64,000 nt of DNA from Terriglobia bacterium (GTDB lineage Bacteria > Acidobacteriota > Terriglobia > Acidiferrales > UBA7541), in assembly GCA_020073375.1 (NCBI GenBank), contig JAIQFG010000038.1, positions 43,276 to 107,275 of the forward strand. The letters run 5' to 3'. Positions 1 to 9,692 of this stretch are shown one piece after another. The translations under genes and the position numbers were made by a program. Below the pieces are notes generated by a model. The model was not told the origin of the DNA, made no database searches, and saw only the letters and a program-made list of their open reading frames with translations. Every line of letters begins with the position of its first letter. Positions within the stretch are counted from its first letter, which is position 1.

Positions 1-11
1 CGGGCCCAGCT

Positions 12-3000
12 ATGGATTGCCCCCATTGCACAACTCCGAATCCGCCCGGGGCGAGCAATTGCACAAATTGCCGGACGCCGCTCGGCGGAAACAATGAAAC
101 GCTGGTAGGGGAACTGACTCCTCCCGCGGTAAATAGCGGAACCACCCTCGACGGCACCTCGCCTCAGCCTCGCACAAACGTCTCGAATGACACCTTAGAT
201 ACGCTTCCCTCAGGTTCCATGGCCATCCCGGCGGACTGGTCGGTGCCGGCATCAGGGCGCGGGGCTGCGAGCCACACGCAGTTCTCAGCGGCGCCCCTGC
301 ACCCCGGATCGCTTCTCGGCAACCGCTACGAAATCATAACGATCTTGGGAGAGGGCGGCATGGGCGCGGTGTACAAGGCCCGTGACCGCGAACTCGACCG
401 CCTGGTGGCCATCAAAGTCATCCGGCCGGAACTTGCCGGCCGGCCGGAAATTCTGCAGCGTTTCAAGCAGGAACTGATCCTGGCGCGGAAAGTCACGCAC
501 CGCAATGTCATCCGTATTTTCGATCTCGGCGAAGCCGGCGGCGTCAAGTTCATCACCATGGAGTTCATCGAGGGCCGCGACCTCAAGCACCTGCTCACGG
601 AAAGCGGAAAGCTGCCCGCGGATCGAGCCGTCGAAATTATTCAGCAGGTCTGCCTGGCACTGGAAGCGGCGCACACCGAAGGCGTGGTGCATCGCGACCT
701 GAAGCCGCAGAACATCATGATCGACGGGCAGGGCCGTGCCCTGGTGATGGATTTCGGAATCGCGCGCTCGCTGGAAATGGGCGGCATGACACAGACCGGA
801 GCCCTGATCGGCACCCCGGAATACATGTCTCCCGAGCAGGTGCGCGGCGAGCACGTGGACGCGCGCTCGGACCTGTTCACGCTGGGCATTATTTTTCAGG
901 AAGTGCTGACCGGGCAGCTGCCGTTTCAGGCCGAAACCGCCATGGCCTCGATGTTCAAGCGCACCATGGAGCGCGCCGTGGCAGCGCGCCAGCTCGACAA
1001 AACTATTCCACCGTACATCAGCGAAATTGTCGGGAAATGCTTGGAAATCGATCCGGCCGCGCGTTTTCAGACCGCGCGGGAACTGTACGATGCGCTGGAA
1101 GCGTGGAGGCACGGCAGCGCGGCGCCATTCCGCATTCGGACGCTGCGCTGGATGCGCCAGGCGAAGGAACTGCCGTGGAGATGGATCGCGCCCGCATTCG
1201 GTCTGGTCCTGATATTGGCCGCGGCCTACGTAATGCGCACGCGAATTTCAAGCGCTCCGCCCGCGCCGCATTCCCCGGTCACGGTCATGATCGCCGATAT
1301 CGACAATCACACCGGCGACGCTGTGTTTGACGGCACGCTGGAACCCGTGCTGCGGCTGGCGCTGGAAGGCGCCGGCTTCATCAGCGCATATGACAAGACG
1401 CAGTTGCGCAGCCTGGGTGTGCCGGCCGTCAACGGCCGGCTCGATGAACAGGCCGCCGCTAAAATCGCGCTGGGACAGGGACTCGGCGTGGTTGTTTCAG
1501 GCTCGCTGGAACGCCAGGGCGGCGGATTCCAGCTGATCCTGAAAGCGGCGCAGGCCGTGACCGGGCAGACCATCGCGAATTCGCAGACCGATGCGGCCAA
1601 CAAAGACCAGGTCCTGTTCGCGGTGACCAAGATCGCTTCCGCCGTCCGGACCGCGCTCGGCGACCAGACCTCGGAGTCCGCGAAGCGTTTTGCCATGGAG
1701 ACCCTTTCGGCTGGTTCGCTCGAGGCGGTGCACGAATACGCCATGGCCATGGAAGCCCTGGCCAACGGGAAGAACGCCGATGCCTTGCAAAATTTCTCGA
1801 AGGCCGCCGACCTGGATCCGAATTTCGGCCTGGCCGACGCCGGCGAAGCCATCGCTTCGCGAAATCTGGGCCAGAATCAGGACGCGGAGAAATACATTAA
1901 GCAAGCGATCACGCACATTGACCGCATGACCGAGCGCGAACGGTATCGCACGCGCGGCATGTTTTATTTCATCACCGCCGACTATCAGAAATGCGTGGAG
2001 GAGTACGGATCGCTAATCTCCCGTTACGCCTCGGACGTTTCCGCGCACAATAATCTTGCGATCTGTTACAGCTACCTGCGGAATTTCCCCAAGACCATCG
2101 AGGAGATGCGCCACGCATCGGAAATCCTTCCCAAGCGCGTGTTGTACCGCTTTAATCTCGCGGCCTTTGAATCCGTGACCGGCGATTTTACAGGCGCCGA
2201 GCGCGACGTCCGCACGGCTCTGCAAATGGATCCTTCTTACGAAAAAGGCTACCTGATTCTGTCGATGGCTCAGCTGGGGCAGAACCAGATGTCTCAGGCT
2301 AACGACACTTATCTTCAACTTCAAAAGCTCAGTCCGACCGGTGCGTCGTTCGCCGCCTCGGGCCTCGCCGATATGGCCATGTACGACGGGCGCTACACCG
2401 ATGCCGCGCGAATTCTGGCCGAGGGCGCCTCCGCCGACCTGGCCGCTAAGCAAACAGACCGCGCGGCAGAAAAATTCGCGCCACTTGCCTACACCGAACT
2501 GCTGCGCGGACAGAAGGGCCCGGCCCTGGCCGCCGCCGACAACGCGCTGGCAAACAGCAAGGAAGTAAAGGTCCGCCTGCTTTCAGGATTGATCTACGCC
2601 CAATTCGCGGAAACTGTGAAGGCGAAAGCCCTGGCGGACGGGCTTTCTTCCGAATTGCAGGCCGAACCGCAGGCCTACGGGAAAATGATCGAAGGCGAAA
2701 TCGCGCTCAAGGCCGGAAACAGCCGCGACGCGATCAAGGCGTTTACCGATGCCAACAATCTGCTCGATACCTGGCTGGGACATGAGGAGCTGGGCCGCGC
2801 GTATCTGGACGCCGAAGCTTTCCCGCAGGCCGATTCCGAATTTGACCAGTGCATCAAACGCCGGGGCGAGGCGATTCTGCTGTTCATGGACGAGGTGCCC
2901 ACCTATGGATACTTCCCGCCGGTGTATTATTACGAAGGGCGCGTGCGCGAAGGGATGAAGAGCGCGAGCTTTGCCGATTTTTACCGCAAGTATCTGGACA

Positions 3001-3062
3001 TCCGCGGAAAATCCACCGACGATCCACTGCTGGCCGAGGTCCGAAAGCGCGCGGGGAATTGA
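12..3062 (+). CDS. Zinc-ribbon Ser/Thr protein kinase with C-terminal TPR region
   Basis: Membrane Hanks-type kinase, 1016 aa. Residues 3-20 form a CPHC...CTNC zinc ribbon, followed by a Thr/Ser/Pro-rich linker. The kinase domain runs from about 105 to 370: GEGGMG glycine loop near 113, VAIKVI lysine near 135, HRDLKPQN near 226, DFG near 246, and GTPEYMSPEQ. One hydrophobic segment at about 391-410 should be the membrane span. The next 130 residues (VMIADIDNHTGD onward) resemble TolB/FlgO-type N-terminal domains; this is a weak resemblance. The rest, to residue 1016, is TPR-like helical repeats, expected outside the cytoplasm. The start fits because the zinc ribbon begins at Met1, but too little upstream sequence is present to judge a ribosome site. 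The substrate is unknown; an FHA protein, a possible phosphothreonine reader, lies 3.7 kb downstream. Confidence 0.9.
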   Translation: MDCPHCTTPNPPGASNCTNCRTPLGGNNETLVGELTPPAVNSGTTLDGTSPQPRTNVSNDTLDTLPSGSMAIPADWSVPASGRGAASHTQFSAAPLHPGSLLGNRYEIITILGEGGMGAVYKARDRELDRLVAIKVIRPELAGRPEILQRFKQELILARKVTHRNVIRIFDLGEAGGVKFITMEFIEGRDLKHLLTESGKLPADRAVEIIQQVCLALEAAHTEGVVHRDLKPQNIMIDGQGRALVMDFGIARSLEMGGMTQTGALIGTPEYMSPEQVRGEHVDARSDLFTLGIIFQEVLTGQLPFQAETAMASMFKRTMERAVAARQLDKTIPPYISEIVGKCLEIDPAARFQTARELYDALEAWRHGSAAPFRIRTLRWMRQAKELPWRWIAPAFGLVLILAAAYVMRTRISSAPPAPHSPVTVMIADIDNHTGDAVFDGTLEPVLRLALEGAGFISAYDKTQLRSLGVPAVNGRLDEQAAAKIALGQGLGVVVSGSLERQGGGFQLILKAAQAVTGQTIANSQTDAANKDQVLFAVTKIASAVRTALGDQTSESAKRFAMETLSAGSLEAVHEYAMAMEALANGKNADALQNFSKAADLDPNFGLADAGEAIASRNLGQNQDAEKYIKQAITHIDRMTERERYRTRGMFYFITADYQKCVEEYGSLISRYASDVSAHNNLAICYSYLRNFPKTIEEMRHASEILPKRVLYRFNLAAFESVTGDFTGAERDVRTALQMDPSYEKGYLILSMAQLGQNQMSQANDTYLQLQKLSPTGASFAASGLADMAMYDGRYTDAARILAEGASADLAAKQTDRAAEKFAPLAYTELLRGQKGPALAAADNALANSKEVKVRLLSGLIYAQFAETVKAKALADGLSSELQAEPQAYGKMIEGEIALKAGNSRDAIKAFTDANNLLDTWLGHEELGRAYLDAEAFPQADSEFDQCIKRRGEAILLFMDEVPTYGYFPPVYYYEGRVREGMKSASFADFYRKYLDIRGKSTDDPLLAEVRKRAGN

Positions 3063-3227
3063 ACCGGAGCAATCGATTCGAGACTGATTAGCAATCCCAA
3101 ACATGAGGGAGTAAAAGTCTTGGGCCACCATGCTTTATAGCCCGCCTCTCCGACTTTGCCGGGAGACATAACTCGCACTTCTGAGGCGGAGATCCCTTAA
3201 GTACGAAAAACTCACACCAGAGGATCT

Positions 3228-6200
3228 TCAGTCGTCGTTATGGCGTTCAGGCAATTCACCCAGCGTCACTTGATTGGATCCACCGGTCTGGTTGGTGTCG
3301 ATGGTTGCCGTAACAAAATAAATGTACAGCACTCCGTCCTTCGTGGTCTGGTCGCAGTAGTTGTATATGGAGTTGCAAAGGGGCGCGGTCGGAGACACGA
3401 GCGCGATGCGCACCGGTGTGACGGTCGGCGACAATGCGCACGTGGAAGTGGTTGTACCCCTCGGACACGTGGCTCGCCACACTTGATATTGTGTTGCGCT
3501 TCCCACGCTTGGCGCTGCCCAAGTTAGACCGACCTTTTCGACCAGCGATGTGCCGGCCAATGAACTTGGACCAGATCCAACCGATTTTGCCCCCTCGTAA
3601 GTGAGCTCGCCGCCAAGATCGCCTCCGGCAATTCCCAAATCACCACCAGCGATTCCCAAGTCACCACCAGCAATTCCGAGGTCGCCGCCGGCGATTCCCA
3701 AATCACCACCAGCGATTCCGAGATCGCCGCCGGCGATTCCCAGGTCACCACCCGCAATTCCGTTGTCGTCACCGGTGTCTTCTCCGGGAACAATGTCCAG
3801 CGAATCTCCCGAAGCGCTGCGCCGCGCCCCCACTTGTTGCAGATTGATGTTCAGCCAATCGTTAAAGCCCAGGAAACCTGTGCTTGCGACGGGGGCGGTT
3901 GTGCCGTCGAAATTGATGTCCAGGGCCAGGCCCGCGCCGGTCTTGACGCCATCTCCGTTCCAATCGAGCGGGCTGGCAATCAGTGAATTCCCGTCGAGAC
4001 GAACATATTTTGGTGCAAGCGGATCCAGTACGGGTGTTCCGTCGCAATGCTTGGTGACCGGTGTCTCGGCGATGATCCCGGATAGGAAGCTCGTCCCTGC
4101 TCGGGCATACCATCGTGGAACGTAGGACAACGCCGCTGCGCCAAAACCGGAGGGCGTTTCGCTCAAGTTGCCTTCGTTCAATACGGAAAGCGCGGTGTGT
4201 GAATAATCGATGTGTGGAGCGCCGGTCGGATCCAGTAGCCCGCCGACCTGGAACAGATAGCTCATCGTGCTCTGGTAGTTCGGCTTGCAATTGGTCGGGT
4301 CGGAGATATCGCCGCCATGCCCGAGGTCCAGGTTGTGGCCGAGTTCGTGCATGAACGTGGAGGCCTGCATGAACGAGGAGCCCACGTTGTTGTCCCAGAG
4401 TCCGAGGGTGACCATCAGATCGCCGCCGCCGATATCAGAGACGCCCGAATTGCTTCTGGGAACTCCGTTGCTGAGGGAAAGTCCCCAATTCTTATAGGTC
4501 CCGGCTGCAGCGGTGGTGGGGAAGGTGAGTGTTGTGGTAGAGCCCACGGAAACTTGATAAGTGCCGTTCAGGCCGGACGCTGCCGGGGCGCCATACACCG
4601 TCATCGTAGTCGCCGAAGTGACCATGTGCGAGATCTGTGTCGTGGCTGTGGCCAATCCGCCCACGACAACTATATTGGTAAGGCTCTTGTCGTTAATTCG
4701 CCAAGTCGGCAGAGCCAGCGCATGCGCAAATAATGCGTAGTGGAAGGAATCCTTCCGGGCTCGGCTGAAATAAGTATTCTTGAAACCCTCAAAACCGGTT
4801 TTCCAGCTTACTGTCCCGGAATATGCCGGGAACAGGCAAGTTGGACTTTGCGCGGCACCGCATGCGGTTTCGACAATAGGCGTTCCGCCCGATGCGTTGG
4901 GCACAGATATGATGAAAGTGGGAATGGGAGTAATCGGTGTGGCTGGCGCGCCGGGCTGGTAATTGTTGCCAACATCATAATGGACTTTGATCCCCTGCGC
5001 GCTGAACGCGCTGGCTACTTTTTGCAAAGCATCCAGCGTGGGAAGATGCGAATGCGCAGGCGCAATATTTGTCATGTAATCGACATCCAGGAAAATATCC
5101 TTGACAAGCGAGTTCGCCCCCATGGCGGGCAAATTCACGAACGTATTGGTGTTGATGTCCGTGTATCCATTCTTTTCCCAGCTATCCAGCAGTCCGTCGC
5201 CGTCGGTATCCTGCACGGTGGTGCTGAACAGTATCGCGCCCCATGACAAACAATCGACAGAAGAGGGGCCGCTCGGAGTTACCTTCGTGTTGATGAGCGA
5301 GTCATCTCCCGACATCAAATTGCTCACCGAGAAGGTCAAATTGTCCCAGGAAGACCCGAGAGCGCCTTGGAACGGATTATTGGACGAGACTCCAGTGGGC
5401 ACACTGCCGTTTACCGTAAGCTGTTCCTTAAAATTTGAGTCTCCATCGCCCACGATATGGGTCATCTTTCCGACAGGGCTCACTTTCGACGCCTCGTAAA
5501 AGCCCTGAATCGCCTGTGTCATCAAGGGATTAATGGAACTGAATGTGTATCCGCCGTCGTAGTCGATTACCGCCTTCAGCGGCGCGCCAGCGATCCGGTA
5601 GACCACCACCAGGCTCGCGCCTTCGGTCAAGAACGCCTGGTTGCCGCTGCTTGGTGATTGGGTGCCGCCCGATCCGCTATCCGGCAAAGAAACAGTGTGC
5701 AAAGCGAAGCCGTTGGCGGTCAGATCCGCATCGTTCACCAGACGCTGGCCGACAGGTCCTCCGGTCGTGGCGTCGTGTGCATATGGCAGGTACCGGAGCA
5801 CATCCGCTCGATAGACAAGCAATCTTTGTGCGCCGCTCTGATTGCCATTGCCACCACCGGAGCTCCAGCAGGCTTGGGCCGCAGACGGTGCGATCTGCGT
5901 GCCGACAATCTTCAAACCGCGGAAGGTTCCTTTAGCGAGGAGGGCCGGATCGGCGGTTGGGCTGGCGATAGTTTCCCAATAAAGATACGCCGCCACGATA
6001 TCGGCATGTTGCGGGACACCGTTCTCGACATAACCTGGCACGCCACTCATGTGGATCACGCCGGTCGCGTAGCTGCTCACGCCGCCAGTGATGGTTTGGG
6101 TCGCGGTATTGGTTACGCCCTGCCCTCGAATTCCGATCCCGCCGACAGCATAGTCGCCGGTGACGAAATAATTCTTAAAGAAATTCAGCGCATCGCCCGC

Positions 6201-6320
6201 AGAGGCCCGCTGCACAGGCAACAAGAAAGAAGTGAACAAGAGCATCGTGCTCCACAGCAGCGATTTTTTCGCGACTGCCTGAAGGTTAACTTGTGGAATT
6301 ATTAGATCGCCGATGCGCAT
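3228..6320 (-). CDS. Secreted metzincin-like zinc protease with heptapeptide repeat array
   Basis: 1030 aa. A hydrophobic N-terminus ending in ASA near residue 41 looks like a signal peptide. A DTDGDGLLDSW segment near 371 resembles a thrombospondin type 3 calcium loop. HELGHNLDLGH at 658-668 is the extended metzincin zinc motif (HExxHxxGxxH-like). Residues 853-901 hold seven identical (N/L)GIAGGD units, and the C-terminus (about 925-1030) looks like a fibronectin III-type domain with two Cys pairs. The start is supported by GGAGG five to six bases before the ATG. The gene is transcribed away from the FHA-phosphatase gene. The natural substrate is unknown; the class is secure because of the motif, the subfamily is not. 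Confidence 0.85.
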   Translation of the reverse strand: MRIGDLIIPQVNLQAVAKKSLLWSTMLLFTSFLLPVQRASAGDALNFFKNYFVTGDYAVGGIGIRGQGVTNTATQTITGGVSSYATGVIHMSGVPGYVENGVPQHADIVAAYLYWETIASPTADPALLAKGTFRGLKIVGTQIAPSAAQACWSSGGGNGNQSGAQRLLVYRADVLRYLPYAHDATTGGPVGQRLVNDADLTANGFALHTVSLPDSGSGGTQSPSSGNQAFLTEGASLVVVYRIAGAPLKAVIDYDGGYTFSSINPLMTQAIQGFYEASKVSPVGKMTHIVGDGDSNFKEQLTVNGSVPTGVSSNNPFQGALGSSWDNLTFSVSNLMSGDDSLINTKVTPSGPSSVDCLSWGAILFSTTVQDTDGDGLLDSWEKNGYTDINTNTFVNLPAMGANSLVKDIFLDVDYMTNIAPAHSHLPTLDALQKVASAFSAQGIKVHYDVGNNYQPGAPATPITPIPTFIISVPNASGGTPIVETACGAAQSPTCLFPAYSGTVSWKTGFEGFKNTYFSRARKDSFHYALFAHALALPTWRINDKSLTNIVVVGGLATATTQISHMVTSATTMTVYGAPAASGLNGTYQVSVGSTTTLTFPTTAAAGTYKNWGLSLSNGVPRSNSGVSDIGGGDLMVTLGLWDNNVGSSFMQASTFMHELGHNLDLGHGGDISDPTNCKPNYQSTMSYLFQVGGLLDPTGAPHIDYSHTALSVLNEGNLSETPSGFGAAALSYVPRWYARAGTSFLSGIIAETPVTKHCDGTPVLDPLAPKYVRLDGNSLIASPLDWNGDGVKTGAGLALDINFDGTTAPVASTGFLGFNDWLNINLQQVGARRSASGDSLDIVPGEDTGDDNGIAGGDLGIAGGDLGIAGGDLGIAGGDLGIAGGDLGIAGGDLGIAGGDLGGELTYEGAKSVGSGPSSLAGTSLVEKVGLTWAAPSVGSATQYQVWRATCPRGTTTSTCALSPTVTPVRIALVSPTAPLCNSIYNYCDQTTKDGVLYIYFVTATIDTNQTGGSNQVTLGELPERHNDD
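3618..3764 (-). repeat. Seven 21-bp coding repeats (LGIAGGD heptapeptide)
   Basis: Seven consecutive 21-bp units inside the protease gene encode (N/L)GIAGGD. All seven heptapeptides agree except Asn for Leu in the first. The codons differ at third positions (Ile ATT/ATC, Ala GCC/GCT/GCG, Leu TTG/CTC/CTG, Gly GGA/GGC/GGT), so the protein sequence is conserved while the DNA has drifted. Confidence 0.95.
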
Positions 6321-6731
6321 GAACTTCCTCCATAAATTTTCGCAAGATAGTTCTCAGCCGGGCCCGTTACAAACGTCGCTAGAAACACGGCGCGCGCAAA
6401 ATGCCGCGCCGGGATCGGGCCGTCAGACAACGGCTCCTTATACGTGTACTCCCCCGCCAATTTGCAGGAATAAAGTCCCTGACTGGAGGAGGGACGAAGA
6501 ATTCGAGGACACCGGATATTGATCTGATGCAAACCGGAAGTCAACGTGGAAAGCATGATTCGTCCGATAGCCGGAAGCAATGCATTGCAAATTAAAAAAT
6601 GGTAATAATTCGGAAGGATTCAGGACGTTCCAATAGTTCTAGTACCTATTTTACTCAACCCTGCGGGCCGGGACCAGCCTCATACATTCGACGGCATTTG
6701 AACGAGCCGATCCCCATCCGCTTTTGCCGCG
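6321..6731. other. Divergent intergenic region, no gene seen
   Basis: About 410 bases between the divergent protease and FHA-phosphatase genes. It is more AT-rich in the middle (around 6580-6660) than its surroundings. No reading frame here has coding character. It should hold the promoters of both genes. Confidence 0.6.
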
Positions 6732-6740
6732 TGATACAAT
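6732..6740 (+). promoter_or_regulatory. Possible extended -10 promoter
   Basis: TG-A-TACAAT fits an extended -10 element 20 bases before the ATG at 6760. No good -35 is visible. If real, the leader is very short and the upstream TTG at 6724 cannot be the start codon. Confidence 0.35.
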
Positions 6741-6759
6741 CCCGAATTCCAACGGACTT

Positions 6760-8478
6760 ATGCCTGAAAAAGAAATCAGCAGCGAAAACGTTCTCGAAGT
6801 GATCTTGCCCGACAAGTCCCGCCGCACGGTGGGAATCGTGGATTCCCCATTCTTGATGGGCCGCGGGGACGAGACCGGCAATCACTTGCAGCTGGACGAC
6901 CCGCGCATCTCGCGTCGCTGCGCCGCCATCCTCACCGAAGGCAAGCGCTGCCTGCTGGAGGACTTGGGCCATCGCCGCGGCATATTCGTGAACGGCAACA
7001 AAATCGACCACTACGTCCTGTCGGATGGCGACGTCATCACCTTCGGCTATGACGATTCCTACGAAATTGTTTTCCGGGCCATCGGCGCCGAAAGATCGGT
7101 GCAGAGCATGCTCACGCTGATCGGCGGCGTTTCAGCCAAGGACAATCCGTCGACCGGGCTGGGCAAACTTAACCTGCTGCTCGAGGCCACGTCCCTGCTG
7201 CATTCCGATCTCCCGCTCGATTCCGTGATCGGCACCATGCTGGATTTCGCCGTCTCCATAACCCATGCCGATCGCGGCCTGCTGCTCGAAGCCGATGAGT
7301 CCGGCACGCTGCAAGTGCGGCAGGCGCGCGGTGCGGGAGGGACCGCTTTGGCCGCGCAGGGCCTCAGCCCCAGCCAGACCGCATTGCGAAAGGCGATGGC
7401 GCAGGAATCCGCCGTCATCACCGAGGACCTCAACCTGGCCGACACGGCGTTTCGAGGGGCCCAAAGCATCGTGGCGCAGTCGTTGCGCGCCGTCATCGCC
7501 ATTCCTTTGTATGCCGTATCGCGGGCGGCTTCGGCCGGAGTCGCCAGCGCGGGAGGCGCGCCCGGCGTTGCGCGAGCTTCGGCGCGCGGCCAGTTTCTGG
7601 GCATGTTGTATCTGGATTCGCGCAAAGCCAGCGCATTCTCCAAGCTCGATCGCCAGATTCTGGACGCCCTGGCCATGGAAGCCGCCAGCATTCTGGACAA
7701 TGCGCGCCTGGTGGAGAGGGAACGCCAACGCCAGCGCCTGGAACAGGAACTCAATATCGCGCGGGATATTCAACAGGCGCTGCTCCCGCGCGGATTTCAC
7801 GACCTTCCGTACCTGCGCATCGCCGGGATTCATACGCCGTGCCACGCCGTCGGCGGAGATTACTTCGATGTTTTTCCGCTGACCGAGGACCGCACGGCAA
7901 TTCTGGTGGCCGACGTTTCCGGAAAAGGACTCGGCGCGGCGCTGCTGACCACGATGCTGCAGGGCGCGCTCTCCGGCATGTCCAATGCGAGCGATCCGGT
8001 TCATGTGTTCAATCACCTCAACCAATTTCTTTGCAGTCACTCGGAAGTGGGCCGGTACGCCACCATGTTTTTCAGCATTCTAGATCGCGATGGGCGGCTG
8101 CTGTTTATCAACGCGGGCCACCCCTCCCCGCTCATTGTTCGCGGGGGCGAGGTTTTGGACCTTCTCACGGAAGGATCTTTCCCGGTGGGCCTGGTTCCGC
8201 AGGCGGAATTTACCGCGAGCACGGCGAATCTCCAGCCCGGCGACACGCTGGCCCTGTTCAGCGACGGCGTGACCGAAGCCATGGACCCCGAGGAACAGTT
8301 GTATGGCGTCCCGCGGCTGCGAGAAGTTCTTGCCGAGCGGCACGATCAGCCCCTCGACCATTTGCAGCAGGCCGTTCTAGATTCGATTCGGAAATTCACG
8401 CGCGGGGCCAGCCAGAACGACGATATTACGCTGCTGCTGGCTCGTTACCAGGCGCCCGCACCGGGCGCCTCATCGTAA
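6760..8478 (+). CDS. FHA-GAF-SpoIIE (PP2C) phosphatase, RsbU-like
   Basis: 572 aa from the ATG at 6760; an in-frame TTG at 6724 overlaps a likely promoter and was not used. The FHA domain (about 20-100) carries the GRGxxxxN...ISRR pattern and an NG near 85 used for phosphothreonine binding. A GAF-type sensor region follows (about 135-315), then a short helical linker ending in ARDIQQALLP. The PP2C/SpoIIE phosphatase domain (about 345-570) has VGGDYFDVF near 364, DVSGKG near 385, SDGVTEA near 501 and DDITLLL near 554, the metal-binding acidic residues of the family. By family precedent it dephosphorylates STAS anti-anti-sigma proteins; two STAS genes and a kinase gene follow. The FHA domain suggests control by a Ser/Thr kinase such as the one at the window start. 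Confidence 0.9.
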   Translation: MPEKEISSENVLEVILPDKSRRTVGIVDSPFLMGRGDETGNHLQLDDPRISRRCAAILTEGKRCLLEDLGHRRGIFVNGNKIDHYVLSDGDVITFGYDDSYEIVFRAIGAERSVQSMLTLIGGVSAKDNPSTGLGKLNLLLEATSLLHSDLPLDSVIGTMLDFAVSITHADRGLLLEADESGTLQVRQARGAGGTALAAQGLSPSQTALRKAMAQESAVITEDLNLADTAFRGAQSIVAQSLRAVIAIPLYAVSRAASAGVASAGGAPGVARASARGQFLGMLYLDSRKASAFSKLDRQILDALAMEAASILDNARLVERERQRQRLEQELNIARDIQQALLPRGFHDLPYLRIAGIHTPCHAVGGDYFDVFPLTEDRTAILVADVSGKGLGAALLTTMLQGALSGMSNASDPVHVFNHLNQFLCSHSEVGRYATMFFSILDRDGRLLFINAGHPSPLIVRGGEVLDLLTEGSFPVGLVPQAEFTASTANLQPGDTLALFSDGVTEAMDPEEQLYGVPRLREVLAERHDQPLDHLQQAVLDSIRKFTRGASQNDDITLLLARYQAPAPGASS

Positions 8479-8631
8479 AAAATCGCGTTCGCCGCGCGCG
8501 ACCATTCTGTAACACAGTTGTCACAGGATTTAGACTATAGTCTCGGAAAGGCGCGCGCCGGGCTACACCGGACCGGACTAGGGACGCATGGGGTGCCGTG
8601 TGGGAACGGCGTTCGAGGAGGAAATGAATCG

Positions 8632-8967
8632 ATGCAGCTTTCGATGGAAGAACTCGATGGTGGAATTACTAAAGTGATTCTGGACGGCCGCCTGGATATC
8701 GCCGGCGCGCAGGCGATTGATTTGAAGATGAACGTGATCGCGGGCAGCAAGAAGGCCGTGCTCGTGGATATGCAAAAAGTTACGTTCCTCGGATCGATGG
8801 GCCTTCGCACCCTGGTCGCCCCCGCGCAAGCCATCAAAGGGCGCGGCGGCAAAATGGTTTTGTTCGCCCCGAGCGATATGGTGGAAAACGTGCTTCGATC
8901 CAGCAACATGCATACCCTAATTCCCATTCACCATGATCTGCCAAGCGCGGTGGCCGCGCTGCAATAA
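8632..8967 (+). CDS. STAS-domain protein with atypical phosphosite
   Basis: 111 aa, a single STAS domain of the anti-sigma-factor-antagonist family. GAGGAGG at 8616-8622 sets the ATG at 8632. The usual phosphosite motif D-S-[AST]-G is replaced by LGSMGL: Ser55 is kept but the preceding Asp is Gly54. The second STAS protein, at 9693, keeps the standard motif. It lies 153 bases after the phosphatase gene and 39 bases before the HATPase gene, so it belongs to the same module. Confidence 0.85.
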   Translation: MQLSMEELDGGITKVILDGRLDIAGAQAIDLKMNVIAGSKKAVLVDMQKVTFLGSMGLRTLVAPAQAIKGRGGKMVLFAPSDMVENVLRSSNMHTLIPIHHDLPSAVAALQ

Positions 8968-9006
8968 AGGAAATTCTTCCGGAATCCGTCCGGATCGGCG
9001 CGCAGG

Positions 9007-9480
9007 ATGAGCGATCGGAACGAAAACTCGGGTTGTGAGCCCCTGACTCTGCGCAGCGTGCTTTCGGAGATCGCCCGGCTCCCGCCCTGGATCGAAAGAC
9101 TAGCCGCGTTGCACGCCATTCCCGAACGCACCCGGTTCGCGATGGACCTTTGCCTGGAAGAGGCGGTCTCGAACGTCATTCGCCACGGTTATTCGGGCGA
9201 CCCCGATCATGCGCTCACGGTCCGCTGCGAACCTGTTCAAAACGGATTCCTCACGTTGGTTGTGGAAGACGATGCGCCTCCCTTCAATCCCCTGCTGGTC
9301 CAGCAACAGCCCGAGCCGGCCTCGCTCGGCGAGCTTGCAGTGGGAGGACAGGGGATTCACCTGTTGAAGCAATTCGCCGATGCAGTCGAATACGAACGCA
9401 AACCGGACGGCAACCGGCTGCGGATTCGTTTTGCATGCTCCGCCGCTTCTCAGGGCCTTCCTGCGACGCCTCACTCCTGA
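9007..9480 (+). CDS. RsbW-like anti-sigma / STAS kinase (HATPase_c)
   Basis: 157 aa with a GHKL-type ATP-binding fold. The N box is at about 50-61 (LEEAVSNVIRHGY), the G1-like box at 86-94 (VVEDDAPPF), and the G2 box at 113-118 (GGQGIHLL). By family it phosphorylates STAS partners on Ser and may sequester a sigma factor or other target. No sigma factor gene lies nearby, so the target is unknown. The gene is flanked by two STAS genes in the same direction. Confidence 0.88.
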   Translation: MSDRNENSGCEPLTLRSVLSEIARLPPWIERLAALHAIPERTRFAMDLCLEEAVSNVIRHGYSGDPDHALTVRCEPVQNGFLTLVVEDDAPPFNPLLVQQQPEPASLGELAVGGQGIHLLKQFADAVEYERKPDGNRLRIRFACSAASQGLPATPHS

Positions 9481-9692
9481 ATTAGCCTGATGACGCGCCG
9501 GCTCATCTCGCCGGCATCGATGCAACAAATCCAAAATTTTCATCTTGAAACAGCCAGGCCGGGAGCCGCACCGGAAAAATTTCATTGTATACTTTTCGCC
9601 TGTCTCCAGAGCCGGGTTGCGCGGAGCAGCGCGGCTTCAATTCGCTACCGGAAAATATTCGCGGTTCTGATGATCCGGCCAGGGGGAAATCC

